A DNA stretch of 64,000 nt from Cyanobium sp. E1_MAG_00006 (GTDB taxonomy: Bacteria > Cyanobacteriota > Cyanobacteriia > PCC-6307 > Cyanobiaceae). The stretch lies in NCBI GenBank assembly GCA_027488975.1, contig JAIYAQ010000002.1, positions 38,298 to 102,297 on the forward strand. Reading direction: 5' to 3'. Of the stretch, positions 49,740 to 56,548 are shown piece by piece. A program made the position numbers and the translations under genes. Position 1 is the stretch's first letter. Every line of letters begins with the position of its first letter. The notes beneath the pieces are model-generated. The model saw nothing but the letters and a program-made list of their open reading frames with translations, made no database searches and was not told the origin of the DNA.

Positions 49740-49790
49740 GCGGCAGTCGCCGCGCCGTTCTTCCCGTTCCCTCCTCACATCCCCATCCCC

Positions 49791-50411
49791 ATGGCCGTTC
49801 TCACCGCCCCCGCCGTACCTCTCGCCCCAGCTCTCCCGCAGACCGCCGGGCCTTCCTGCTCCCTGCAGCGGTCCGGCTCGCTCTGGCAGCTGGGCATCGA
49901 GGCCCAGGAGCTCACCACCGCCATCGGTCAGCTCGCCGAGCAGCTGGAAGCCGATGACGACGACAGCCGCGCCCAGGCCCTCGCCGAGCTGGAGGCTGCC
50001 CTGCTGGCGGAAGAAGGCAACAAGCAGGCCCTCGCCGCCAAAGCCGATGCCACCTGCTGGGTGATCGAGCACCTGCGCGGCCAGGCCGCCTACCGCCAGC
50101 AGCAGGCCAAGCGGCTCACCGAGCTTTCCCGGTCTGATGCCTCTCGGGCGGATGCCCTCGAGGACTCGCTGGTTCTGGTGCTCACCAGGCTGCAGCCCAC
50201 GGCCACCCGCTTCTCGTTTCCCAACCACGAGCTCAGCAGCCGCAAGTCACAGGCGGTCGAGATCGAGAACGAGGCCCTGCTCGATCCCGAGTGGCTCAGC
50301 GTCAAAACCACCTTCTCGGCCGACAAGACCGCCATCAAGGCGGCTCTCAAGGCAGGCCAGCAGATCACCGGCGCCCAGCTGATCTCCCGCCGCTCCTGGC
50401 GCATCCACTGA
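49791..50411 (+). CDS. Siphovirus Gp157-family protein
   Basis: This 206-residue protein is a Gp157-family member. The middle (about 45-125) is a long acidic and Ala/Glu-rich coiled coil. The C-terminal signature begins FSFPNHELSSRK, passes IENEALLDPEWLSVKTTFSA and DKTAIKAALKAGQQI, and ends ISRRSWRIH. The family is named after a siphovirus protein linked with phage resistance and is often found next to single-strand annealing genes. A DNA-recombination accessory role is likely. The exact job is unknown. Confidence 0.88.
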   Translation: MAVLTAPAVPLAPALPQTAGPSCSLQRSGSLWQLGIEAQELTTAIGQLAEQLEADDDDSRAQALAELEAALLAEEGNKQALAAKADATCWVIEHLRGQAAYRQQQAKRLTELSRSDASRADALEDSLVLVLTRLQPTATRFSFPNHELSSRKSQAVEIENEALLDPEWLSVKTTFSADKTAIKAALKAGQQITGAQLISRRSWRIH

Positions 50412-50497
50412 GGAGCCACAGGCCTCATGCAACTGGGGTTCCGGCCAGGCAGCCGGGGCTCCTTCTCCTTCCTCCTCACACCATTGCTTCCATCGCC

Positions 50498-51505
50498 ATG
50501 ACCGTCGCCGCTCCTTCCACCAACGGGGCCAGCCGGCCCGCTGCTCCACGTCCCGTCCAGAGGCCCCCCTCAGCCCTGGAGCTGATCCGCTCCGCTGATC
50601 GACGCGAGGCGCTCCCTCCATCCGTGCCGGAATCCGCGTCGGCCGCCGTCTCGGTCCAGCCCCCTGGCTTCTCCCCCGAGCAGCTCGCCGCTCTTTCCGC
50701 CCCCCTCGATCGGGCCAACGTCCGCCAGCGGGAGCAAGGCCGCAGCCGCGTGAGCTATCTGGAGGGGTGGCAGGTGATCGCGGAAGCCAACCGCATCTTT
50801 GGCTTCGATGGCTGGCAGCGCCAGACCGTGGCCGTCCGCTGCGTCGCCCAGGCCGAACGCTTGATCGGTGCCAGAGGCACGAGCCGAGACCAGAAGCCCG
50901 GTTGGGGCGTCACCTACACCGCCCGCGTCCGCGTCACCGTCACCGCCGGTGGCCTGACACCCCTGATCCGTGAGGGCAGCGGTGCCGGCCACGGCATCGA
51001 CGTGGACCTGGGCCAGGCCCATGAATCCGCCCTCAAGGAAGCCGAGACCGATGCCATGAAGCGGGCCCTGATGACCTTCGGGAACCCGTTTGGCCTTGCC
51101 CTCTATGACAAGCGCCAGCGGGAGGTCAGCAGTGCAGCGGGCCAGGGTGATGGGGCCCAGCGGCCTGGTGGGCAGCGGTCTTGTCTGAGCCGGCCGGAGG
51201 CTGGTTCTCCCGCCGCCGCCGCTGCCTCCGCTGCTCAGCGCCGCACCCAAGCCACGGACCCGACGCCACCGCCATCAGCCCACGCCGACTGCGGCCAGAT
51301 CCCCCTCGATGCCGAGACGATCCAGCACCTCCACAGCACGCTGCGGGCTCTCCCCCGCCCCCAGCTGGAGAGCCTCACCCGGGCCTTCCGCAAGCGGTTC
51401 CAGGTGCCCGAGGAGGCGGTGACGATCGCCGATCGGATCAACCAGAAGTGCCACCACGACTGGATTGAGACGTTCCTGGTGCAACACCAGCTTCAGTCCG
51501 GCTGA
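50498..51505 (+). CDS. Rad52/22-family single-strand annealing protein
   Basis: This 335-residue protein has a Rad52-type annealing core: LSAPLDRANVRQREQGRSRV (about 68-87), YLEGWQVIAEANRIFGFDGW (88-107), then AHESALKEAETDAMKRALMT and FGNPFGLALYD. It binds single-stranded DNA and anneals complements, as in phage recombination. A low-complexity linker (about 215-270) leads to a C-terminal helical region with a QHLHSTLRALPRPQLESL segment, perhaps for partner binding. No exonuclease or SSB gene is adjacent. Confidence 0.9.
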   Translation: MTVAAPSTNGASRPAAPRPVQRPPSALELIRSADRREALPPSVPESASAAVSVQPPGFSPEQLAALSAPLDRANVRQREQGRSRVSYLEGWQVIAEANRIFGFDGWQRQTVAVRCVAQAERLIGARGTSRDQKPGWGVTYTARVRVTVTAGGLTPLIREGSGAGHGIDVDLGQAHESALKEAETDAMKRALMTFGNPFGLALYDKRQREVSSAAGQGDGAQRPGGQRSCLSRPEAGSPAAAAASAAQRRTQATDPTPPPSAHADCGQIPLDAETIQHLHSTLRALPRPQLESLTRAFRKRFQVPEEAVTIADRINQKCHHDWIETFLVQHQLQSG

Positions 51506-51563
51506 GCTGCCCAGCCCCTCTCCTGAAGGGGGCAAGTTGGCGGCTTCTGCCTACGCTTGGCCC

Positions 51564-51791
51564 ATGGCGTTTCCCCGCATCAGCCACGATCCCGCCGTGA
51601 TGGGTGGCAAGCCCTGCATCCGCGGGCTGCGCATCACGGTGGGCACGGTCGTGGGGTTGATCGCCAGCGGCAGCAGCCGCGAGCGGATCCTGCAGGCCTA
51701 CCCGCAGCTGGAAGCGGCAGACATCGATGAGGCTTTGGCGTACGCCGCCTGGCGCATGGAAGAGCGAGAAGAGGCGCTGGTCCTGAGCTGA
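51564..51791 (+). CDS. DUF433-family antitoxin
   Basis: This 75-residue protein matches DUF433: PRISHDPAVMGGKPCIRGLR (about 4-23), ITVGTVVGLIASG and the helix-turn-helix-like end YPQLEAADIDEALAYAAWR. DUF433 proteins act as DNA-binding antitoxins paired with DUF5615 PIN-like toxins. The stop overlaps the toxin start by one base (TGATG), a typical arrangement for a toxin-antitoxin operon. It is 58 bases after the Rad52 gene. Confidence 0.93.
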   Translation: MAFPRISHDPAVMGGKPCIRGLRITVGTVVGLIASGSSRERILQAYPQLEAADIDEALAYAAWRMEEREEALVLS

Positions 51792-52168
51792 TGGCCAGGC
51801 TCCTGGTCGACATGAACCTCTCGACCGAATGGATCCCCCTGTTGCGGGCCGCAGGTCATGAAGCCGTGCACTGGTCGGAGGTGGGCGATCCAAGGGCACC
51901 GGATACGGTCCTGATGCAGTGGGCGATCGCCAACAGCTACGCCGTCTTCACGCACGACCTGGACTTCGGCACGATGCTGGCCCTCAGCGGTGCCGATGGG
52001 CCGAGCGTGCTTCAGGTGCGCTGCTTGAATGTCCTGCCCGAGGCGATCGGCACGCTGGTGCTGTCACTGCTCAAGACCTATGGCGCCGAGATCGAGCAAG
52101 GGGCGCTGGTGGTCGCCGATGAACGCCGGCGGCGGGTGCGCATCCTGCCCCTGAAGCGGACGAGCTGA
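51791..52168 (+). CDS. DUF5615 PIN-like toxin
   Basis: This 125-residue protein has the Mut7-C/DUF5615 fold, a PIN-like nuclease variant. Acidic active-site candidates are Asp7 in RLLVDMNLS, Glu/Asp in HWSEVGDPRAPDT, and Asp in VFTHDLDFGTML. It is the toxin of the DUF433 pair; RNA cleavage is expected from the family but unproven. The one-base overlap means toxin and antitoxin are translated together. Confidence 0.92.
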   Translation: MARLLVDMNLSTEWIPLLRAAGHEAVHWSEVGDPRAPDTVLMQWAIANSYAVFTHDLDFGTMLALSGADGPSVLQVRCLNVLPEAIGTLVLSLLKTYGAEIEQGALVVADERRRRVRILPLKRTS

Positions 52169-52194
52169 GCAAGCCAGACCAAGACAACCGCGCT

Positions 52195-52208
52195 AGTACA
52201 GGTGTACG
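52195..52208. promoter_or_regulatory. LexA-box-like site (cyanobacterial consensus)
   Basis: AGTACAGGTGTACG fits every position of the 14-base consensus RGTACNNNDGTWCB proposed for cyanobacterial LexA. It ends 15 bases before the ATG of the Cys-rich 94-residue gene, where a repressor could block transcription. SOS control of that gene and the DUF1651 gene after it is inferred from the site. Confidence 0.6.
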
Positions 52209-52223
52209 CATCTTGAGTGGTTC

Positions 52224-52508
52224 ATGGGCGTCTCCTTGTCCCGGCCGGCAGCCCTGGCAGCCAGGCTTGAAGCCCCGATCGAGGAGTGGCCCTACCTCGA
52301 CAGCGAGGTGCTGCTCAAAACCCGCAGCCGCAAGGTCTGCATGACCTGCCACTGGTTTCGCCACCACGCGGGAGTGAACTGCATCCCGGTGCTCACTTGC
52401 CAGCTGCATCAGGGTCTGATCGCCCATGGTGAGCACCTCACCAGCCGCTGTCAGGGCTGGACCGACGACATGACCCGGAGCCAGGGCTGGGCGCCGGAGG
52501 TGGCCTGA
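52224..52508 (+). CDS. Small Cys/His-rich protein, probable zinc-binding
   Basis: This 94-residue protein has CMTCHWFRHHAGVNCIPVLT, then CQLHQGLIAHGEHL and CQGW, i.e. five cysteines with nearby histidines in a pattern that suggests a zinc-binding module. No named family is recognised, but such proteins recur in picocyanobacteria. It is immediately downstream of a LexA-box-like site. It starts at ATG 52224 and is followed 7 bases later by the DUF1651 gene, so both may be SOS-induced. Confidence 0.65.
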   Translation: MGVSLSRPAALAARLEAPIEEWPYLDSEVLLKTRSRKVCMTCHWFRHHAGVNCIPVLTCQLHQGLIAHGEHLTSRCQGWTDDMTRSQGWAPEVA

Positions 52509-52515
52509 GCGGCCC

Positions 52516-52800
52516 ATGCACGTCGGTGACCGGAAGCGACCGCCGCTCTCGCCCCAGGAAGGCTGGCTGAGCGACGGTCGCCAGGTGCTGCACTTCAGGC
52601 CAATGCGTTACGACCGCTGGAGTCAGAGCCTGGAGGTGACCTTCGGGGAGGTGATGACCGGCGGTGAGCCGCCGCTGCTCAAAAAGCGCAGGGAGCTGAC
52701 GCGAGAGCAGGCGATCAAGCTCTGGGCCCAGAAGCGCCAGCAGGGCTGGCAGCCTTGCGCGCCCCAGTGGCTGCCACCGCCTTCCCCGGCTGAACGCTGA
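52516..52800 (+). CDS. DUF1651-family protein
   Basis: This 94-residue protein fits DUF1651, a family found mainly in marine and freshwater picocyanobacteria. It has EGWLSDGRQVLHFRPMR (about 15-31), GEPPLLKKRRELTREQAIK and the closing LWAQKRQQGWQ. The function of the family is not established. It sits 7 bases after the Cys-rich gene on the same strand. Confidence 0.85.
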   Translation: MHVGDRKRPPLSPQEGWLSDGRQVLHFRPMRYDRWSQSLEVTFGEVMTGGEPPLLKKRRELTREQAIKLWAQKRQQGWQPCAPQWLPPPSPAER

Positions 52801-52806
52801 GCCGGT

Positions 52807-53365
52807 TCAGAAGCGGGAGCCCGGCGTCTGCAGGAAGGCCAGCTCCTCCGCGCTCGACACCCGCCCCAGAGCAGCATTGCGGTGGGGGAAGCGGCCAAAG
52901 CGGGCGATCACATCCCGGTGCTGGCGGGCGAAGTCGGCGGTGCGGGGATCGCTGAACCGCTCGAACAGCGGCAGGTGCCGCCTCCTGCTCTGCCAGGTCT
53001 TCCGAATGCATCAGCGGCATCAGCCAGAACTGCCGCCTTGCCTGCTCGTCTTCGGCCTCCAGCCGGCCGCGCTCCACAGCCATCAGGCTCAGCGCCAGGG
53101 CCTGGAGATCGCCCGCGAAGGCCATGGCGGTGTCGCGCCAGAACTGGCGCGGGAACTGATCCAGCAGCAGCACCAGCGCCAGGCCTCGGGACGGCTCTTC
53201 ATTCCAGGCATCGAGCTCACCGGCGATCGCCCGCCGTGTCAGGCCCAGGAATCGTTCCCGCAGGAGGGCATCAAAGGCCGGGTCCTTGGCGAACCACTGG
53301 CGCAGCCGGCTTTGCACGAACCAGAAGTCCAGCACCTCGCTGACCTGGTGTCGCTGACCAGCCAT
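52807..53365 (-). pseudogene. DUF924-family protein gene with a single-base frameshift
   Basis: From ATG 53365 the frame reads a DUF924 protein (VLDFWFVQSRLRQWF, ALVLLLDQFPRQFWRDTAMA, FWLMPLMHSEDLAEQE). At about 52980-52985 the frame shifts. The rest of the domain (RHLPLFERFSDPRTADFARQ and IARFGRFPHRNAALG) is in the next frame, ending at TGA 52807-52809. One extra G in GAGGCGG explains this; removing it gives 185 residues, the normal family length. It may be a real lesion or a sequencing error. DUF924 has an unknown role. Confidence 0.85.
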
Positions 53366-53375
53366 CAGAGCAGGC

Positions 53376-53540
53376 CCAAATGGGGAAAACACTGGCCAGC
53401 TCGATGCCCTTGCAGTCTTCCTGATCTTCATGTCGCTGACCCTGCTGCTGCGCTTCCCCTGGGGCGTGTTGCCCCTGATCGGTGTCTCCGCACTCGTGGG
53501 ATTGGAGCGCGGTTTGCTGCAGCTTGTGGTGGGAAATGCT
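53376..53540 (+). pseudogene. Possible ChrA-like permease C-terminal remnant
   Basis: In frame 3 the sequence reads a transmembrane tail: LDALAVFLIFMSLTLLLRF and GVLPLIGVSALVGLERGLL. This resembles the last helices of chromate-transporter (ChrA) proteins. No start or upstream helices exist, and the frame runs into non-permease sequence. It overlaps the antisense start of the DUF924 gene. The remaining 130 bases to mntH hold no gene. Confidence 0.4.
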
Positions 53541-53673
53541 CCAGGCATCCAGTCGCTTGGTCACCGTGGTGCCTCTGGCATCAGCTCAACGACTCAGTGG
53601 CCTTGGATGCTCAGATCGTGTCCCAGTGTTTTTTGCTCGTCATGGGACTAAAGAGGCTGCCGTTGTCAACGGT

Positions 53674-54984
53674 TCAGACGCCCCGCAGCACCGCGCTCAG
53701 CATCGAGAGGTTGATCAGCACAATCACGCTGGCGCAGATCCAGCCCGCGGCCTGCAGCCAGAGCGGTGCTTTCAGATCGCCCATCAGGCCCTGGCGGCCG
53801 CAGAACCACACCAGCGGGATCACCGCGAAGGGCAACTGCAGCGAAAGCACCACCTGGCTCAGCACCAGCAGATTCGTGGTGGCTCGCTCGCCGAACAGGA
53901 TCACCGTGGCCATCGCCGGGATCAGGGCGAGGCCGCGGGTGAGCAGCCGCCGCTTCCAGTCCGGCAGCCGGATCTGCAGGAACCCCTCCATCACGATCTG
54001 GCCGGCCATGGTGGCGGTGAGCGTCGAGCTCTGTCCCGCCGCCAGCAGGGCCACCCCGAACAGCACGCTGGCGAGAGAGGTGCCCAGCATCGGCGTCAGC
54101 AGCCGGTAGGCCTCGCTCAGGTCCGTCACCGGCTGCGGTAGCCGTCCGTAGAAGCTGCCGGCGGCGAGCACCAGGATCGAGACATTGATCAGAAAGGCAA
54201 GGCTGAGGGCGATCAGGGTGTCCCAGGTGCTGAAAGCCAGGGCCCTGCGCCTCGTCCCCTGGCCCTCCGCCCAGAGGCGGGTCTGCACCAGCGAGGAATG
54301 GAGGTAGAGGTTGTGGGGCATCACCGTGGCACCGAGAATGCCGGCCGCCAGAAACAGCTGCTGCCCGTCCCTAAGGCTGGCGGCCTGGGGAAGGAAGCCC
54401 TGGCCCACCTGGCCCCAGTTGGGCTGCAGCAAGAACATTTCCACCGCGAAGCAACCCCCGACCAGGGCGACCAGGGCGATCACCAGGGCCTCCAGCCGCC
54501 GGATCCCGAAGCGCTGCAGTGCCAGCAGCAACAGGGTGTCGGCGGCCGTGAGGCCCACCCCCCAGGGCAATGGAAGACCGAAGAGCAGCTGCAGGGCAAT
54601 GGCGCTGCCCACCAGCTCGGCCAGGTCACAGGCAATGATCGCCACTTCGGCCAGCAGCCAGAGGGGGATCCGCCAGAACCGCGGCAGCAGACGGCTGCAG
54701 GCCTGGGCCAGGTCCAGCCTTGTGGCGATACCCAACCGGCAGCAGAGCGACTGGAGCACCATCGCCATCAGGCTGGAGAGCCCGATCACCCAGAGCAGGC
54801 GGTACCCGAACTGGGAACCGGCAGCCAGATCGGTGGCCCAGTTGCCGGGATCCATGTAACCCACAGCCACCAGGTAGCCGGGGCCCAGCACCCGCAGAAA
54901 GGTACGCAGCATGCCCAGGCCGGCAGGCACCTCCACGGCTTGCGTGTCGATGCGGGCGGCGGTGCCGAGCGGTGCATCAGGCAT
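53674..54984 (-). CDS. mntH: Nramp-family divalent metal transporter
   Basis: This 436-residue protein has about eleven helices. The metal site DPGNW lies in helix 1 (YMDPGNWATD, about 43-52). Helix 6 has MPHNLYLHSSLVQTR (about 224-238) with the conserved Met that selects transition metals. It imports Mn2+ (or Fe2+) with protons. ATG 54984 is used; the longer open frame is not family-like. It faces the VKOR gene region on the same strand, with an 89-base gap between them. Confidence 0.94.
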   Translation of the reverse strand: MPDAPLGTAARIDTQAVEVPAGLGMLRTFLRVLGPGYLVAVGYMDPGNWATDLAAGSQFGYRLLWVIGLSSLMAMVLQSLCCRLGIATRLDLAQACSRLLPRFWRIPLWLLAEVAIIACDLAELVGSAIALQLLFGLPLPWGVGLTAADTLLLLALQRFGIRRLEALVIALVALVGGCFAVEMFLLQPNWGQVGQGFLPQAASLRDGQQLFLAAGILGATVMPHNLYLHSSLVQTRLWAEGQGTRRRALAFSTWDTLIALSLAFLINVSILVLAAGSFYGRLPQPVTDLSEAYRLLTPMLGTSLASVLFGVALLAAGQSSTLTATMAGQIVMEGFLQIRLPDWKRRLLTRGLALIPAMATVILFGERATTNLLVLSQVVLSLQLPFAVIPLVWFCGRQGLMGDLKAPLWLQAAGWICASVIVLINLSMLSAVLRGV

Positions 54985-55073
54985 GAAGCGATGCCAGCGG
55001 AGCTGGAGGTTAGGGCGAGGGTGGCGTTGGTCCCTTATCGGGGAATGGCTGGCCTGGCAGGGTGATTGCCTGC

Positions 55074-55997
55074 TCAGAAGTCGCGAGGACCCGTGTAGCC
55101 ACTGAGATCGGCGAGGGTGTTCAGCGGCTTGACGCCCGAATCCATAACGCCCTTGATCTGCCAGCTGGGATAGCCCTGAACCCCCTGCTGCTTGCACAGC
55201 TGCGCCTGGCTGTTGGCGCCGTCTTCGGCGCATTCGATCACCTGGAGCTTGGCGGCGGCCTCCTTGCCGAAGGCCTCCTTCTGGTCATGGCAGTGGGGGC
55301 ACCAGTACGCCGTGAACACCCGGGCGCCGACGCTGCTCAGATGCTCCGCCAGGGCAATCTTGGCCGGCGAACTGGCGCTGATGACAGCTGGAGCCGCCCG
55401 TCCGCTTTGGGCGACAGGCTGGTCCGCCGATGCTGCCCAGCCCAGCCCCAGCAGACCAACAAGAAGGACTGTCATCACTCCGCGAAAGATCAGTTGGCTG
55501 CGGTCGATCCAGCCACCTCCAACAAGACTCAACAGGAACAGCGCGAGGCTGAGGGCGGCTGAGACCACACAGAAGGTGCAGAAGGCCTTGATCTCGAAGA
55601 CCAGGAGCCCCATCAGCACCAAACTGAAGACGGCCATGCCGCAGCTGACGAGGAACAGAGCCCACCAGTTGCCCTCCGAGGCAGGGGCCCGCCGACCCCC
55701 TCGCAGCAACGGCATCAGGGCCAGCAGGAGCACCGTGCCGTAGGCCAGGAACCCAAAGAGAGAAAGTGGCTGGCCCAGCAGCGTGCCCCAGGCGCTGCCG
55801 AGTACCTTGTCGCAGCCATCGCTACCGCCCGGACAGGACAGGCTGCCGATCCAACCCCACCGCTTGGCGGTGATCGAGCCGGTGTCGATCATGCCGATCG
55901 TGGCGAGCACGGCCATGGTGAGGCGCCCCCAGGGCCGGCCTGGCTCCTGGGCGGCCCGACGACTGGACAGGAGCTTGGATGGTGTGGCGCTGCTCAC
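55074..55997 (-). CDS. VKOR-thioredoxin fusion protein (disulfide bond formation)
   Basis: This 307-residue membrane protein fuses a VKOR domain to a C-terminal thioredoxin-like domain. The VKOR part has cysteine loop pair (LSCPGGSDGCDKVLGSAWG, about 53-71) and the redox centre KAFCTFCVVSAA (about 137-148). A linker helix (about 175-192) follows, then the Trx motif FTAYWCPHCHDQKEAFG (about 230-246). It makes disulfide bonds in the lumen or periplasm, replacing DsbB/DsbA. GTG 55997 is the likely start. A MerR-type promoter lies upstream. Confidence 0.93.
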   Translation of the reverse strand: MSSATPSKLLSSRRAAQEPGRPWGRLTMAVLATIGMIDTGSITAKRWGWIGSLSCPGGSDGCDKVLGSAWGTLLGQPLSLFGFLAYGTVLLLALMPLLRGGRRAPASEGNWWALFLVSCGMAVFSLVLMGLLVFEIKAFCTFCVVSAALSLALFLLSLVGGGWIDRSQLIFRGVMTVLLVGLLGLGWAASADQPVAQSGRAAPAVISASSPAKIALAEHLSSVGARVFTAYWCPHCHDQKEAFGKEAAAKLQVIECAEDGANSQAQLCKQQGVQGYPSWQIKGVMDSGVKPLNTLADLSGYTGPRDF

Positions 55998-56024
55998 AAG
56001 GGGGGGAAGGGTGGAGATGCTGCC

Positions 56025-56055
56025 ATTGAAAAGCCTGAAGTGGCTTCAGGGTCAA
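56025..56055 (-). promoter_or_regulatory. MerR-type promoter/operator upstream of the VKOR gene
   Basis: On the minus strand -35 TTGACC (56055-56050) and -10 TTCAAT (56030-56025) are separated by 19 bases, too long for normal sigma-70 use. Between them is the perfect dyad CCTGAAG-TGG-CTTCAGG (56034-56050). This is the layout of MerR-family targets. The -10 lies 28 bases from the GTG. On the plus strand the same dyad faces merR, but its -10 is weak. Confidence 0.75.
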
Positions 56056-56115
56056 GGACCTAGCGTTGCGCCTGGGGCTTGTCCGCCCGACTTGCCAACC
56101 CAAGGGGATGAATCC

Positions 56116-56532
56116 ATGCAGATCGGCGAGTTGGCACGGTCCACCGGGGTCAAGATCGAAACCATCCGCTATTACGAACGCGAGCAGTTGTTACCGGTGC
56201 CGCAGCGCACGGATGGCAACTATCGCCTCTATTCGCCGCGGCATGTGGAGCAGTTGCGTTTCATCCGCTACTGCCGCAGCCTGGACATGAGCCTGGAGGA
56301 GGTCCGCATCCTGATCGGGGTGCTCGACACACCGTCCGGAAGCTGTCTGACGGTGAATGCCCTGCTGGACGAGAAGATCGCCGAGGTCGATGCCCGCGTG
56401 AATGAGTTGCACAAACTCCAGGATCAGCTACGGCAGCTCAGAGGGCTTTGTCAGCAACCGGATGAGGTGAAGACCTGCGGCATCCTCATGGAATTGAACC
56501 GTTCGGCACGAATCGACAAGGCTCAGATCTGA
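56116..56532 (+). CDS. MerR-family regulator, Cd/Pb/Zn-sensing type
   Basis: This 138-residue activator begins MQIGELARSTGVKIETIRYY, with the winged helix-turn-helix. The dimer helix follows SLEEVRILIGV. Metal ligands are the Cys in GSCLTVNALL (about 79) and the pair in GLCQQPDEVKTCGILMEL (about 113 and 122), the CadR/PbrR/ZntR pattern. It should activate the nearby operators at 56025-56055 and 58783-58813. ATG 56116 fits the family start. It converges with the ATPase gene, 16 bases apart. Confidence 0.88.
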   Translation: MQIGELARSTGVKIETIRYYEREQLLPVPQRTDGNYRLYSPRHVEQLRFIRYCRSLDMSLEEVRILIGVLDTPSGSCLTVNALLDEKIAEVDARVNELHKLQDQLRQLRGLCQQPDEVKTCGILMELNRSARIDKAQI

Positions 56533-56548
56533 TCATTTCCGACCAGGC

